Positions 1 through 9,357 are shown, counted from the stretch's first letter. The stretch: DNA of 64,000 nucleotides from Comamonas testosteroni (GCF_014076415.1 NZ_CP043568.1:3534001-3598000); one strand, 5' to 3'. Translations and numbers: made by a program. The notes: a model not told the origin generated them from the letters alone.

Positions 1-624
1 AATGCGGCTAGCCAGCCCATGGCCTGGATAGACGGGCTGGATATTCCGTTTGCCTACTACACCGAATCTCAGTTCTTCGAGCATGGCCGCCTGCATCTGG
101 ACCCGCAGGAGCGTGCCACGCCCGAGTTCTCGCGCTCCGAGCGCCTCTGGGGCCACCCTGGGCTGCGCCCTGTGGCTCATCTGCAGGACAGCCCGACCAC
201 GCCTTTGCTGGCCTACCGCTGGGTGGATACCGACCGCGCGCTGAGCGAGCAACTGGCGCTCGAAGCCGAAGGCCATGCCGCCACGGTCAGCCCCGGCCAT
301 GCCGCCGTGCGCTACACCAACCCCAGCAATGGCCGCGACGTGCTGCCCACCATTCGCTGCGAAATGCACCGCGTGGCTTGCGGCGCCAGCACCCGGGTCA
401 AGCGCGAAGTGGGTTCTGCCGTCTTCCAGGTCTTTGACGGGCAGGGAACGGTGACCGTGGGCGAGCGCCAATGGCAGGTGCGGCGCGGCGACATGTTTGT
501 CGTGCCCTCCTGGCAGCTGTTCAGCGCGCAATGCGATGCCGACCAACCGCAGCTGGATCTGTTCCGTTTTGCCGATACGCCGATTTTCGAGGCCGTCCAC
601 GCGTACAGGGCGGATACGCCCTGA
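1..624 (+). CDS. Gentisate 1,2-dioxygenase, C-terminal part (5' end outside window)
   Basis: The frame is open from base 1 and the true start lies upstream; 207 residues are visible. The segment PMAWIDGLDIPF followed by a C-terminal cupin barrel matches the ring-cleaving gentisate/1-hydroxy-2-naphthoate dioxygenase family, in which Fe(II) opens gentisate to maleylpyruvate. The N-terminal cupin, which normally carries the iron-binding histidines, is not in the window, so catalytic residues cannot be checked. The next genes encode a fumarylpyruvate hydrolase and a GST-type isomerase, exactly the two following steps, which supports gentisate as substrate. Family assignment is confident; substrate is inferred from context. 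Confidence 0.85.
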   Translation, partial: NAASQPMAWIDGLDIPFAYYTESQFFEHGRLHLDPQERATPEFSRSERLWGHPGLRPVAHLQDSPTTPLLAYRWVDTDRALSEQLALEAEGHAATVSPGHAAVRYTNPSNGRDVLPTIRCEMHRVACGASTRVKREVGSAVFQVFDGQGTVTVGERQWQVRRGDMFVVPSWQLFSAQCDADQPQLDLFRFADTPIFEAVHAYRADTP

Positions 625-639
625 GCCGCTTCGCGTCTT

Positions 640-653
640 CCCCCTCAAGGGGG
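640..653. repeat. C5/G5 hairpin in an intergenic repeat-like sequence
   Basis: CCCCC-TCAA-GGGGG forms a perfect five-pair hairpin just after the dioxygenase stop. It sits in a GC-rich intergenic stretch (about 625-715) of the style dispersed in Comamonadaceae genomes. No T-run follows, so a REP-like element is more likely than an intrinsic terminator. That it is repeated elsewhere is recollection and was not checked. Confidence 0.35.
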
Positions 654-765
654 AGACAGCCTTTGCTGCAGGGCGGCGGGGCCGCCCAGGCCCTTGCCGG
701 CTGTCTCACACATGGAACGCCTCTTTTTCAAGCACCTAGTCACCGATACCCATCAGGAATCACAT

Positions 766-1485
766 ATGACCCAAGCCAACTACAACGACAACTATCTCTG
801 GGCTCCGTCCCCCGTGCAGTCCCTGCCCGTGCGCGGCAGCGAGCAGCGCCTGCCCGTCAACCGCCTGTTCTTTGTGGGCCGCAACTACCACGCCCATGCG
901 GTGGAGATGGGCCGACCCGTGGACAAAAGCACAGAGCGCCCCTTCTACTTCACCAAGGCCCCGCAAACCTTGACCGAATCGGGCGCCACCGTGGCCTATC
1001 CACCCGAGACCAGCAACTACCACTTCGAGATGGAGCTGGTCGTGGCCATCGGCAAACCGGGCTTTCGCATTCCTGCCGACCAAGCCCATGAACATATCTA
1101 CGGTTATGCCTGCGGCCTTGATATGACACGCCGCGATCTGCAGCTGGTGGCACGCGACAAGGGCCGCCCCTGGGATCTGGGCAAGGATGTGGAGCAGTCC
1201 TCCGTCGCCAGCGAAATCGTACCCATGCCCGGCAAGGTGATCGAGTCCGGCCTCATCGAGCTGAGCGTCAACGGTCAGGTCAAGCAGCAGTCCGATGTGA
1301 ACAAGCTGATCTGGAATATCCGCGAAATCATTGCCGACCTGTCCCTGTTCTATCACCTGCAAGCCGGCGATCTGATCTACACGGGCACGCCCGAGGGCGT
1401 GGGCGCCGTGCTGCCGGGCGACCGGATCACCGGCCGCGTGGAAGGCGTGGGCGAGATTACCCTGAGCGTGGGCCAGCCCGAGTAA
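766..1485 (+). CDS. Fumarylacetoacetate hydrolase family protein, likely fumarylpyruvate hydrolase
   Basis: 239 residues with the FAH fold hallmarks: FVGRNYHAHAVEMG near the N-terminus, the metal-ligand region FEMELVVAIG, YACGLDMTRRDLQ, and IYTGTPEGVGAVLPGD near the C-terminus. Family members cleave acylpyruvates with Mg or Mn. Placed between gentisate dioxygenase and a maleylpyruvate/maleylacetoacetate isomerase, it most likely splits fumarylpyruvate into fumarate and pyruvate (NagK-like). The ATG at 766 is chosen because AGGAA precedes it and the family N-terminus begins there; the frame stays open further upstream. Confidence 0.9.
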   Translation: MTQANYNDNYLWAPSPVQSLPVRGSEQRLPVNRLFFVGRNYHAHAVEMGRPVDKSTERPFYFTKAPQTLTESGATVAYPPETSNYHFEMELVVAIGKPGFRIPADQAHEHIYGYACGLDMTRRDLQLVARDKGRPWDLGKDVEQSSVASEIVPMPGKVIESGLIELSVNGQVKQQSDVNKLIWNIREIIADLSLFYHLQAGDLIYTGTPEGVGAVLPGDRITGRVEGVGEITLSVGQPE

Positions 1486-1497
1486 GGCGCGCAGACC

Positions 1498-2142
1498 ATG
1501 AAGCTCTACAGTTTTTTTCGCAGCGGCACCTCGCACCGCCTGCGCATTGCTCTCAATCTCAAGGGCCTCACACCCGACTACCTCCCTGTCGATCTGCGCG
1601 TGGACGAGCAGGCCGAAGCGCCGTTCAAGCGCATCAACCCGCAAGGCCTGGTGCCCGCGCTGACGCTGGACAGCGGCGAAACGCTGATCCAGTCGCCCGC
1701 CATCATCGAATGGCTGGAAGAGCGCTACCCCACGCCTGCACTGCTGCCTGCCGACCCCGAGGCACGCGCCCATGTGCGCGCCATGGCGGCCATCGTTGGC
1801 TGTGATGTGCACCCCATCAACAACCGCCGCATCCTGCAGACCCTGCGCCAGCAGTTCGGTGCCGACGAGGCCGCCATCAACGCCTGGTGCGCCACCTGGA
1901 TCACGGCCGGCTTTGACGCCATCGAAGCCTTGCTGGCCCGGGACGGCACACGCGGCAGCTTTTGCTTTGGCGCAGCACCGAGCCTGGCCGATGTCTATCT
2001 GATTCCACAGGTCGAGAGCGCACGCCGCTTTGGCGTGGATCTGGCCCGCTGGCCGCTGATCTGTGCCGTCGATGCGGCTTGCAGCGCCCTGCCCGCCTTT
2101 GCCCAGGCAGCGCCTCTGGCCCAGCCTGACGCCCCGCAATAG
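1498..2142 (+). CDS. maiA: Maleylacetoacetate/maleylpyruvate isomerase, zeta-class GST
   Basis: 214 residues. The N-terminus MKLYSFFRSGTSHRLRIAL carries the zeta-class glutathione site (S-S/G-x-S-x-R-x-R-I-A-L type), followed by INPQGLVPAL and the SPAIIEWLEE motif of the thioredoxin-like domain, then an all-helical C-terminal domain. Zeta GSTs use glutathione to isomerise maleyl to fumaryl keto acids. The gene starts 12 bases after the hydrolase stop, so the two are probably co-transcribed. In this gentisate operon maleylpyruvate is the expected substrate; homologues are usually annotated as maleylacetoacetate isomerase. Confidence 0.9.
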   Translation: MKLYSFFRSGTSHRLRIALNLKGLTPDYLPVDLRVDEQAEAPFKRINPQGLVPALTLDSGETLIQSPAIIEWLEERYPTPALLPADPEARAHVRAMAAIVGCDVHPINNRRILQTLRQQFGADEAAINAWCATWITAGFDAIEALLARDGTRGSFCFGAAPSLADVYLIPQVESARRFGVDLARWPLICAVDAACSALPAFAQAAPLAQPDAPQ

Positions 2143-2221
2143 ACCCGCCACTGCAGCCGCCTCAGACGCGGCTGCCCAGCAACGCTTTGCAGTCCCTAAA
2201 AACACCCACCGGAGACAAACT

Positions 2222-3250
2222 GTGAAATACGAGCAAAATCAACACCGAGCCCAATCGGAATCTGCGCAATCAGCTATTAAATCTATCGCCATTGCTGCAG
2301 CTCTGCTGGCCTCAGCCGGCCATTCACTGGCCCAGGGCGATGCATCCAGCTATCCCAATCGCCCCGTGACCGTGGTCACGGCCTTTGCCGTGGGCAGCGG
2401 TCCTGATGCCGTGCTGCGCATCGTTGGCGAAAAGCTGGCCCAGCGCTGGAAACAGGGCGTGACCGTGGACAACCGCCCCGGTGGCGGCGGCTTTGTCGCC
2501 ATCGAGTACGCGCGCCGTGCCAAGCCCGACGGCTATACCCTGCTGCAACTGGACAGCGAGCATATCTCTGCCCTGCCCTATCTCTACAAGAACAAGAACT
2601 TCAACACGCTGAGCCACTTCGACCCCGTGGCCCCGCTGTTCCTGACTCCGTTCTTTGTGGCCGTGCCCACGAATTCGCCATGGAAGAACATGGGCGATCT
2701 GATCAAGTCCGCCAAGGCCGAGCCCGGCAAGATCAGCTACGGCTCCTGGGGCGTGGGCAGCCCCGGCCATCTGGGCGGCGAATGGCTGGACTATCTGACG
2801 GGCAGCAAGATGACCCATGTGCCTTACCGCGAGGTCAGCCAGCTGTTCACCTCGGTGGCCAACGGCGACCCGAGCTGGAGCTTTGCCAGCCTGCCCTCCA
2901 GCCAGGGCATCTACAAAAGCGGCAAGATTCGCTATCTGGCCGTGGCCGCCCCCAAGCGCATTGCGCAAATGCCGGACGTGCCCACGGTCGCCGAAGCCGG
3001 TGGCCCTGCCGAGCTGGATGTGAACTCCTTTGTCTCCCTGCTCAGCCCCAAGGGCGTGGATGCCGCCGTGCGCGACAAGATCCGCAGCGATGTGGTGGCC
3101 GTGCTGCAGGACCCGCAGGTCAAAGAGAAGTTCTCCACCTTCGCCTTCCAGCCCATGAGCTTCACCGTGCCCGAGATGCAGCAATTTGCCAAGAAGAAGT
3201 CCGAGCAATACAAGCTGCTGATTGAGAAAGCCCAGATCAGCCTGGATTGA
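2222..3250 (+). CDS. Bug-family tripartite tricarboxylate transporter solute-binding protein
   Basis: 342 residues. A GTG start at 2222 is preferred because GGAG lies just upstream and it gives a signal peptide (hydrophobic core near residues 20-37, ending SLAQG). The mature protein begins YPNRPVTVVTAFAVGSGPDAVLR, the standard start of Bug/TctC periplasmic binding proteins, with VDNRPGGGGFVA and KPDGYTLL following. It should capture an organic or aromatic acid in the periplasm. The TctA/TctB membrane proteins are not adjacent. Position at the end of the gentisate operon suggests gentisate or a related acid, but this is context only. Confidence 0.9.
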   Translation: MKYEQNQHRAQSESAQSAIKSIAIAAALLASAGHSLAQGDASSYPNRPVTVVTAFAVGSGPDAVLRIVGEKLAQRWKQGVTVDNRPGGGGFVAIEYARRAKPDGYTLLQLDSEHISALPYLYKNKNFNTLSHFDPVAPLFLTPFFVAVPTNSPWKNMGDLIKSAKAEPGKISYGSWGVGSPGHLGGEWLDYLTGSKMTHVPYREVSQLFTSVANGDPSWSFASLPSSQGIYKSGKIRYLAVAAPKRIAQMPDVPTVAEAGGPAELDVNSFVSLLSPKGVDAAVRDKIRSDVVAVLQDPQVKEKFSTFAFQPMSFTVPEMQQFAKKKSEQYKLLIEKAQISLD

Positions 3251-3305
3251 GAGCCGCCTTCGGCCATCAAATAAATCACGGCAAAGGCATACGCCCGCAG
3301 CCGGC

Positions 3306-3342
3306 AAAGCCCCGTCAGCACTGGCTGCACGGGGCTTTCTTC
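3306..3342 (+). terminator. Rho-independent terminator after the gentisate operon
   Basis: AAAGCCCCGT and ACGGGGCTTT form a ten-pair stem around a 13-base loop, followed by CTTC. It lies 55 bases after the Bug gene stop and closes the operon. Confidence 0.8.
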
Positions 3343-3631
3343 ATTGATGCAATGCCTCTCTGTGCTCCGGATCAAGAGGAGCTGCACAAAGACAGCAGAG
3401 CTCCCAAGGCGTGCAAAAACGACCTCGACCCGGGGTTACACTTGTTGCGAGGCGTTTCTCCGGATTTCCATCCCACCTCTAGAACGCCCGCATGCCATGA
3501 GCCCCCGTTGATAAGCGTCAGGGCTGTTCGGCAACTTCCCGCCCAAGCCGCAGCGCCGTCTGTCTGCCAGGGCTCCATGCTGTTTTCACGTGACCCCACG
3601 TGATTCAGCCCCTTCAAATCGTTATAAAAAT
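3343..3631. other. Intergenic region with no supported gene
   Basis: Between the terminator and the next gene there is no convincing reading frame or RNA gene. The last 60 bases before the gene at 3632 become AT-richer and probably hold its promoter, but no clear -35/-10 pair was recognised. Confidence 0.4.
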
Positions 3632-4300
3632 ATGAACAATTCCATCAAGACTGCCATCGCTTTTTTGCTGCTGCCCCTGGCCGCAGCTTCGCAGGCAGCC
3701 GAGCCGCCTTCGCCTATTGCTGCTGCCGAGCTGTACATCCGCACCCTGGTCAATCACGACGAGCAGGCCATCAGCCAGCTCAATGACTATCTGCGCCCGG
3801 ACCGCCTGCGCTCGGGCCGCAGCGCGGACTACGCCAACGCCGCCGAACTCAAGCAAGCCGACAAGGACTTCCCACGTGAAGTCACCGACGTGGCCCTGCC
3901 CCTGTTCCCCGAGGCACAGCGCAGCGCCCTGCGTGCGCCCGTGGAAAGCCTGATGAGCACGGTGCAACAGGCGCGTCAGCAATCGCAGTGCAAGACCGTC
4001 TCGGCCACCAAGCCCAAGCTCGACAAGCATGGCGTGCTCAATAGCGATGTGAAGTTCAGCTGCCAGCTGGTCAAGACCCCCGAGACCTGGGCCGAGGGCA
4101 TTCAACGCATGGTGCGCAACAAGCTCAGCCTGGATCAGGTGCAGGGCGAACTCAAGAAGCTGCAAGCTGCATACTCAGCCCCCGCCAGCTACACCTACGA
4201 GGGCGTACTTTCCCTGGGCATGGTGCCCAAGGACAAGGACAAGGCCTGGCGCAACGACTTCGCGAGCGAAGCCTTTGACGAGATGTTCAGCGAGCTCTAA
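3632..4300 (+). CDS. Secreted protein of unknown function
   Basis: 222 residues. [25 protein letters not shown] is a clear Sec signal peptide with an Ala-x-Ala cleavage site near residue 23. The remainder is soluble, mostly helical-looking and hydrophilic, with two cysteines that could form a disulfide. I do not recognise the family. It stands alone: terminators lie upstream (3306) and directly downstream (4317), so it is probably a single-gene unit. The ATG at 3632 is chosen because it begins the signal peptide. Probable location is periplasm. Confidence 0.75.
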   Translation: MNNSIKTAIAFLLLPLAAASQAAEPPSPIAAAELYIRTLVNHDEQAISQLNDYLRPDRLRSGRSADYANAAELKQADKDFPREVTDVALPLFPEAQRSALRAPVESLMSTVQQARQQSQCKTVSATKPKLDKHGVLNSDVKFSCQLVKTPETWAEGIQRMVRNKLSLDQVQGELKKLQAAYSAPASYTYEGVLSLGMVPKDKDKAWRNDFASEAFDEMFSEL

Positions 4301-4316
4301 GAGCACCTGAGAACGG

Positions 4317-4344
4317 CAAAAGGGCCCGGGTGGGCCCTTTTGCA
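4317..4344 (+). terminator. Strong rho-independent terminator
   Basis: AAAAGGGCCC and GGGCCCTTTT form a perfect ten-pair stem around the loop GGGT, 17 bases after the stop of the secreted protein gene. The symmetric A/T tails could let it work in both directions. Confidence 0.9.
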
Positions 4345-4417
4345 TTTTGCCGCCGCAGGTACTGCAGTCATGCCTGCACGACAAGCTCCAAAGCGCTGGC
4401 AGACATAGCATCCACTT

Positions 4418-4466
4418 GTGCACATTTGCACACCCTATGTGCAGTGTTTGCTATTGCTACAGCAAA
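4418..4466 (+). promoter_or_regulatory. Two small inverted repeats upstream of mmsA
   Basis: GTGCA-CATT-TGCAC (4418-4431) and TTTGCT-(8 bases)-AGCAAA (4447-4466) lie 47-95 bases before the mmsA start. They are plausible operators for a regulator of valine catabolism. No regulator gene is adjacent, so the partner is unknown. Confidence 0.4.
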
Positions 4467-4512
4467 TCCGCACACATACCATGAGGAACGAATTCACCAA
4501 CGGAGACACCTC

Positions 4513-6036
4513 ATGAACGCACCGACTTCCGCCAAGGTTCTGGCGCCCACGGTCAAGCTGCTTATCAACGGGCAGATGGTCGAATCCAAAACCACCCAGT
4601 GGCGCGATGTGGTCAACCCCGCGACGCAGGAAGTGCTGGCGCGCGTACCGTTCGCCACGCCCGACGAGGTCAACGCCGCCGTGGCCAATGCCAAGCAGGC
4701 GTTCAAGACCTGGAAAAAGACGCCCATCGGCGCACGCGCCCGCATCTTTCTGAAGCTGCAGCAGCTGATCCGCGAAAACATGAAGGAGCTGGCCGCCCTG
4801 CTGACGGCCGAACAAGGCAAGACCCTGCCCGACGCCGAAGGCGATGTCTTCCGCGGCCTGGAAGTCGTGGAGCACGCGGCCAGCATCGGCAATCTGCAAC
4901 TGGGCGAGCTGGCCAACAATGTGGCCAACGGTGTCGATACCTATACGCTGAACCAGCCTCTGGGCGTGTGTGCAGGCATCACGCCCTTCAACTTCCCGGC
5001 CATGATTCCGCTGTGGATGTTCCCCATGGCGATCGCTACGGGCAATACCTTCATCCTCAAGCCTTCCGAGCAGGACCCCATCGTCACCATGCGTCTGGCC
5101 GAGCTGGCACTGGAAGCCGGCGTGCCTCCTGGCGTGCTCAACGTCATCCACGGCGGCGAAGACGTGGTCAACGCCATCTGCGACCACCCCGATATCAAGG
5201 CCATCAGCTTTGTGGGCTCGACCAAGGTCGGCACCCATGTCTACAACCGCGCCAGCCTCAATGGCAAGCGCGTGCAATGCATGATGGGCGCCAAGAATCA
5301 CGCCATCGTCATGCCCGACGCCAACAAGGAGCAGTCGCTCAACGCCCTGCTGGGCGCTGCCTTCGGTGCGGCCGGCCAGCGCTGCATGGCGGTCTCCGTG
5401 GCCGTTCTGGTGGGAGAAGCCCGCAACTGGATTCCCGACCTGGTGGCCAAGTCCAAGACCCTCAAGGTCAATGGAGGTACCGAGCCCGGCACCGATGTCG
5501 GCCCCCTGGTGAGCTGCGCAGCCCTGTCGCGTGTCGAAGGCCTGATCGAACGCGGTCTGGCCGACGGCGCCACGCTGGAGCTGGACGGTCGCAAACCCGA
5601 GGTGGCAGCCTATGCCAAGGGCAATTTTGTCGGCCCAACCATCTTCAGCGGCGTCAAGCCCGGCATGAGCATCTACGAGCAGGAAATCTTCGGCCCCGTG
5701 CTGTGCCTGGTCGCGGCCGAGGACATCGATCAGGCCATCGAGTTCATCAACGCCAACCCCAATGGCAACGGCACGGCCATCTTCACCCAATCGGGTGCGG
5801 CCGCGCGCAAGTTCCAGGAAGACATCGATGTGGGCCAGGTCGGCATCAATGTGCCCATTCCCGTGCCCGTGCCGCTATTCTCGTTCACGGGCAGCCGGGC
5901 CTCCAAGCTGGGCGACCTGGGCCCCTACGGCAAGCAGGTGGTGATGTTCTACACCCAGACCAAGACCATCACGGCGCGCTGGTTCGACGACAGCACCACC
6001 AGCCACGGTGTGAACACCACCATCAGCCTCAAGTAA
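4513..6036 (+). CDS. mmsA: CoA-acylating methylmalonate-semialdehyde dehydrogenase
   Basis: 507 residues, normal length for MmsA. Landmarks are [13 protein letters not shown], the NAD-binding [13 protein letters not shown] region, [12 protein letters not shown], and the catalytic cysteine in [14 protein letters not shown]. MmsA converts methylmalonate semialdehyde to propionyl-CoA (malonate semialdehyde to acetyl-CoA) in valine and inositol breakdown. The start at 4513 follows GGAGA at good spacing; the open frame extends upstream without a ribosome site. mmsB and an acyl-CoA dehydrogenase lie downstream on the same strand, forming a valine degradation group. Confidence 0.95.
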   Translation: MNAPTSAKVLAPTVKLLINGQMVESKTTQWRDVVNPATQEVLARVPFATPDEVNAAVANAKQAFKTWKKTPIGARARIFLKLQQLIRENMKELAALLTAEQGKTLPDAEGDVFRGLEVVEHAASIGNLQLGELANNVANGVDTYTLNQPLGVCAGITPFNFPAMIPLWMFPMAIATGNTFILKPSEQDPIVTMRLAELALEAGVPPGVLNVIHGGEDVVNAICDHPDIKAISFVGSTKVGTHVYNRASLNGKRVQCMMGAKNHAIVMPDANKEQSLNALLGAAFGAAGQRCMAVSVAVLVGEARNWIPDLVAKSKTLKVNGGTEPGTDVGPLVSCAALSRVEGLIERGLADGATLELDGRKPEVAAYAKGNFVGPTIFSGVKPGMSIYEQEIFGPVLCLVAAEDIDQAIEFINANPNGNGTAIFTQSGAAARKFQEDIDVGQVGINVPIPVPVPLFSFTGSRASKLGDLGPYGKQVVMFYTQTKTITARWFDDSTTSHGVNTTISLK

Positions 6037-6043
6037 GCCGGCC

Positions 6044-6592
6044 ATGAAACCCGACAGTGCCGCCCTGCCTCTTGCAAGGCCCGGGCTGCACTGGGCGGCT
6101 TTGCCGATGATGGCAGGCATGTACGTTCAAGAATTGTCCCGTTTCCCATCTCAGCGTTCTGCCATCGGCACAGCCGGCATTTCTGCCCGGCCGCTGGCCC
6201 GGCTCTGCGCCCTGGCCGTCAGCGGCCTGCTGCTCATCCACCTGCCTGCAACTGCAGCCCAGGATGGTGATCAGGAGGCACCGCATTGCCCGTCTGGCCA
6301 GCCGCTGTCGCTTGCCTGCCTGCAGCACCAGGCCCAGGTCATAGAACGCAGCATGCAGGTGCTCTATCTGTCTTTGCAGCGCCGGCTGCCGCAGGACAGC
6401 GCCCAGGCTCTGCAGACCGAGCAGCAAGAGTGGACGCAGGAGCGTGATCGGCGCTGCCAGCCCAATGGCTATGTCCATGAGGCCGAAGACATGGCTGCCT
6501 GCCGCATCGGCATGGCCCTGAGCCGGGTCGTGGTCTTCAAGAACCAGTGGCATCCGCTGGCCAGGAACGCGCAAGGCGACGAACAGCCATGA
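6044..6592 (+). CDS. LprI-like (DUF1311-type) secreted protein
   Basis: 182 residues. A hydrophobic export segment near residues 50-72 (LARLCALAVSGLLLIHLPATAA) precedes a cysteine-containing helical domain with the pattern C-x(n)-LACLQHQ ... EQQEWTQERDRRC ... AACRIGMALSR, typical of the lysozyme-inhibitor LprI family. The long stretch before the hydrophobic core suggests the true start may be further in, but no better ribosome site was found. It starts 7 bases after mmsA and overlaps the next gene by four bases, so it is probably co-transcribed. The link to valine metabolism is unexplained. Confidence 0.65.
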   Translation: MKPDSAALPLARPGLHWAALPMMAGMYVQELSRFPSQRSAIGTAGISARPLARLCALAVSGLLLIHLPATAAQDGDQEAPHCPSGQPLSLACLQHQAQVIERSMQVLYLSLQRRLPQDSAQALQTEQQEWTQERDRRCQPNGYVHEAEDMAACRIGMALSRVVVFKNQWHPLARNAQGDEQP

Positions 6593-7080
6593 ATCGGGCA
6601 ATTCCACACCGACAGCGCCTGCAGCCCACCATGGGCTGCGATGATGCGGGCATGACGATCCGCACTCCCCAAAGCAGGCGCACATGGCATGCAGCCGTTG
6701 CCAGCCAATCGCTTGCAGCTCTTTTGATGACAGCCAGCTTGAGCCAGCACGCACTGGCCCAGGCCGGTGCCGACTGCGTGCCCGGCGGCACCACGGCCCA
6801 GACCAATGCCTGTGCCATCAAGGATTTCCAACAAGCCGACACCGACCACCAGATTCTCTATGGCGATGTGATGCGCGCGCTATCGGCTCATGAGCGCCCC
6901 GCTCTGCGCAAGGAGCAAGGCGAATGGAGCCGCCATCGCATCACCCAGTGCAAGCAGGCCACGAAGGCCTTTGAAGCGCAGCCCGACTGGCCCAGCCGCT
7001 ACCACGGCTGTCTGGTGCAGCAAATCACGGCCCGCGATGCGGTGCTCAAGCGCTGGCTGCACCAGGGGCCGCCGGACTGA
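6589..7080 (+). CDS. Second LprI-like secreted protein
   Basis: 163 residues from the ATG overlapping the previous stop (ATGA). An alternative ATG at 6652 gives a cleaner signal peptide (SLAALLMTASLSQHALAQA). The mature part has four cysteines and the family pattern NACAIKDFQQAD ... LRKEQGEWSRHRITQC ... YHGCLVQQITARDAVL, matching the preceding gene in layout but diverged. A tandem duplication is likely. Family members are periplasmic and some inhibit lysozyme; that activity cannot be read from sequence here. Confidence 0.65.
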   Translation: MNRAIPHRQRLQPTMGCDDAGMTIRTPQSRRTWHAAVASQSLAALLMTASLSQHALAQAGADCVPGGTTAQTNACAIKDFQQADTDHQILYGDVMRALSAHERPALRKEQGEWSRHRITQCKQATKAFEAQPDWPSRYHGCLVQQITARDAVLKRWLHQGPPD

Positions 7081-7133
7081 GCTGCAAAGCCGTCGGGGGC
7101 CAGAAGACGAATAGAACAAAAAGGAGACATGAA

Positions 7134-8300
7134 ATGGACTTTGAACTCAGCGAAGATCAACGCGCTTTTGCCGATACCGCCCGTGCTTTTGCGCAGGCCG
7201 AGCTGGCGCCGCATGCGGCCGAGTGGGACCGCGAGCACATCTTCCCGCGCGAGGCGATTGCCAAGGCCGGCGAGCTGGGCTTCTGCGGCCTCTATGCTCC
7301 GGAGAGCATCGGCGGCCTGGGCCTGCCACGACTTGATGCAACGCTGGTATTCGAAGAAATGGCGGCCGCCGATCCATCGACCACGGCCTTCATCACCATC
7401 CACAACATGGCAACCTGGATGCTGGGCACCTGGGCCACCGACGCCGTGCGCGCCGAATGGGGCGAGCAGCTCACCAGCGGCAGCAAGCTGGCCAGCTACT
7501 GCCTGACCGAGCCCGGCGCGGGTTCGGATGCGGCCTCGCTCAAGACCCGGGCCGAGCTGGTCGGCAACGAGTACATCGTCAACGGCAGCAAGGCCTTCAT
7601 CAGCGGCGCGGGCAGCACCGATGTGCTGGTGCTGATGGCAAGAACCGGCGATGCCGGCTCCGGGGCTTCGGGCATCTCGGCCTTTGCCGTGCCTGCCGAT
7701 GCGGCCGGCGTGAGCTATGGCAAAAAGGAAGAGAAGATGGGCTGGAACAGCCAGCCCACACGCGTCATCAGCTTCGACAATGTGCACATTCCCGCGCACA
7801 ACCTGCTGGGCCGCGAAGGCGAAGGCTTCAAGATCGCCATGAAGGGCCTGGACGGCGGGCGCATTAATATCGCCACCTGCTCGGTGGGCGCGGCCCAGGG
7901 GGCACTGACCCAGGCACAAAGCTATATGCAAGAGCGCAAGCAGTTCGGCAAAGCGATTGCGAGCTTTCAGGCCCTGCAGTTCAAGCTGGCCGACATGGCG
8001 ACGGAGCTGGTCGCGGCACGCCAGATGGTGCGCCTGGCTGCGTCCAAGCTGGATGCCGGTGCGCGTGATGCATCGACCTACTGCGCAATGGCCAAGCGCT
8101 TTGCCACCGATGCCGGCTTCATGGTCTGCAACGAAGCCCTGCAGCTGCATGGCGGCTATGGCTATATCCGCGAGTACCCGCTGGAGCGCCTGATGCGCGA
8201 TGCCCGCGTGCACCAAATTCTGGAAGGCACGAACGAAATCATGCGCGTCATCATTGCCAGGCGCATGCTGGAGGGCGATGCTCCGGAGGTCATTCGCTAA
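7134..8300 (+). CDS. Acyl-CoA dehydrogenase, probably isobutyryl-CoA dehydrogenase
   Basis: 388 residues, full length for the family. Motifs: YCLTEPGAGSDAASLKT (FAD/substrate loop), the region MGWNSQPTRVISFDNVHIPA, and the C-terminal LHGGYGYIREYPLERLMRDAR followed by ILEGTNEIMRVIIARR. The enzyme oxidises short branched acyl-CoA and passes electrons to ETF. An AAGGAGA site fixes the ATG at 7134. Position between mmsA and mmsB argues for isobutyryl-CoA of the valine pathway rather than a straight-chain substrate; this is context-based. Confidence 0.9.
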   Translation: MDFELSEDQRAFADTARAFAQAELAPHAAEWDREHIFPREAIAKAGELGFCGLYAPESIGGLGLPRLDATLVFEEMAAADPSTTAFITIHNMATWMLGTWATDAVRAEWGEQLTSGSKLASYCLTEPGAGSDAASLKTRAELVGNEYIVNGSKAFISGAGSTDVLVLMARTGDAGSGASGISAFAVPADAAGVSYGKKEEKMGWNSQPTRVISFDNVHIPAHNLLGREGEGFKIAMKGLDGGRINIATCSVGAAQGALTQAQSYMQERKQFGKAIASFQALQFKLADMATELVAARQMVRLAASKLDAGARDASTYCAMAKRFATDAGFMVCNEALQLHGGYGYIREYPLERLMRDARVHQILEGTNEIMRVIIARRMLEGDAPEVIR

Positions 8301-8331
8301 GCTGCTGCCATCACGCAACGCAAGGATCGTC

Positions 8332-8847
8332 ATGCCCGCCAAGCCCATCGCCCCTGAAACCCTGCAGCTCATAGATGCCGTGCGCGATGCGCTGCAAGAT
8401 TGCACAGCCGTGGAAGAGAAGACCATGTTCGGCTGCCATGTGTTCATGGTCGACGGCAAGATGTGCCTGGGCGTGGAAAACGACGAGTTGCTGGTGCGCC
8501 TGCCCCCCGCCAGTCATGCGCAGATTGCGGAGATGCCGGGCGTGCGCCCGCTGTCCTCACGCGGACTGATGGATGGCTACTTTCTCGTCGGCCCCACGGC
8601 CTATGCCCGGCGGGATCAATGGCTGTACTGGATAGGCGAGGCCCTGGCCTTCAACCCGTTGGCAAAGGCCACGCCAAAACGCAAGACCGGCAGCAAGGCC
8701 AGCAGCGAGACCGATAGCAAGAAGCCGGGCGAGGGAGAAAGTCCTGCCGGCCAAGGCACCGGCAGCGGGCGCAAGCGCACCAGGGCTGCCCCGAAACCGG
8801 CTGATGCAGACGTCCCCAGAAAACATCCTATTTTCGACAGCGAATAA
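8332..8847 (+). CDS. TfoX N-terminal domain protein
   Basis: 171 residues. The first 105 or so match the TfoX/Sxy N-terminal domain: EEKTMFGCHVFMVDGKMCLGV, a leucine-valine run, then MDGYFLVG and a WLYWIGEALAFN ending. The last 60 residues form a lysine/serine-rich, apparently disordered tail. Full TfoX proteins regulate competence; stand-alone N-domain proteins have no established role. The ATG at 8332 follows AAGGA. It sits in the valine-gene run without an obvious metabolic link. Confidence 0.8.
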   Translation: MPAKPIAPETLQLIDAVRDALQDCTAVEEKTMFGCHVFMVDGKMCLGVENDELLVRLPPASHAQIAEMPGVRPLSSRGLMDGYFLVGPTAYARRDQWLYWIGEALAFNPLAKATPKRKTGSKASSETDSKKPGEGESPAGQGTGSGRKRTRAAPKPADADVPRKHPIFDSE

Positions 8848-8865
8848 GCACAAAGGACTGACCTC

Positions 8866-9285
8866 ATGGCCATACGCATAGTCCAGCTAGGCAGCGAACG
8901 CGCCCCCGACGAGGGCCTGCGCATAGGTACGGTGCGCAGACCGCCGCGCGGCGTGCCCAAGGCCGAGTTCGCAAGCCGCAACTACTACGACTGCTGGTAT
9001 CCCGAACTCTCGCCCGAGGTGGAGCTGATGCAGCAGGCCCTGGAGGCCATCAAGCTGCGCACGGCCGGCCAGGAGGCACAGGCCGACAAGCTCTGGAAGC
9101 AGTTTGAAAAGCAGTTCCGCAAGCAACTGGCCGAGCCCGCAGCCGATCGCACCCTGGGCCTGCTCGCAGCCTTGTCGCACAGCTCCGCCTTTTCTCTGGG
9201 CTGCTACTGCGACGACGAGGCGCATTGCCACCGCAGCATCTTGCGCAGCCTGCTCGCTGACAAGGGTGCCATTCTCAAGAATTAA
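8866..9285 (+). CDS. DUF488 family protein
   Basis: 139 residues. Typical DUF488 features are IRIVQLGSERAPDEGLRIGTVRRPPRG at the start (residues 3-29) and the cysteine/histidine signature GCYCDDEAHCHRSILRSLL near the C-terminus. The family has no proven biochemical role. AAAGGA lies upstream of the ATG, 18 bases after the TfoX-N stop, so the two are probably co-transcribed. Confidence 0.85.
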   Translation: MAIRIVQLGSERAPDEGLRIGTVRRPPRGVPKAEFASRNYYDCWYPELSPEVELMQQALEAIKLRTAGQEAQADKLWKQFEKQFRKQLAEPAADRTLGLLAALSHSSAFSLGCYCDDEAHCHRSILRSLLADKGAILKN

Positions 9286-9357
9286 GCGAAAAACCAATCA
9301 ATCGCTTATGGATAAAGCGCTAGACGCTTTCAATTCAATAACAGCAAGGAGACAGAC

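Noticed and set aside
760..2205. Long open frame on minus (about 480 codons) under the gentisate genes
   Set aside because: Antisense to three well-supported genes; product is Gly/Ala/His/Gln-biased low-quality sequence with no family features.
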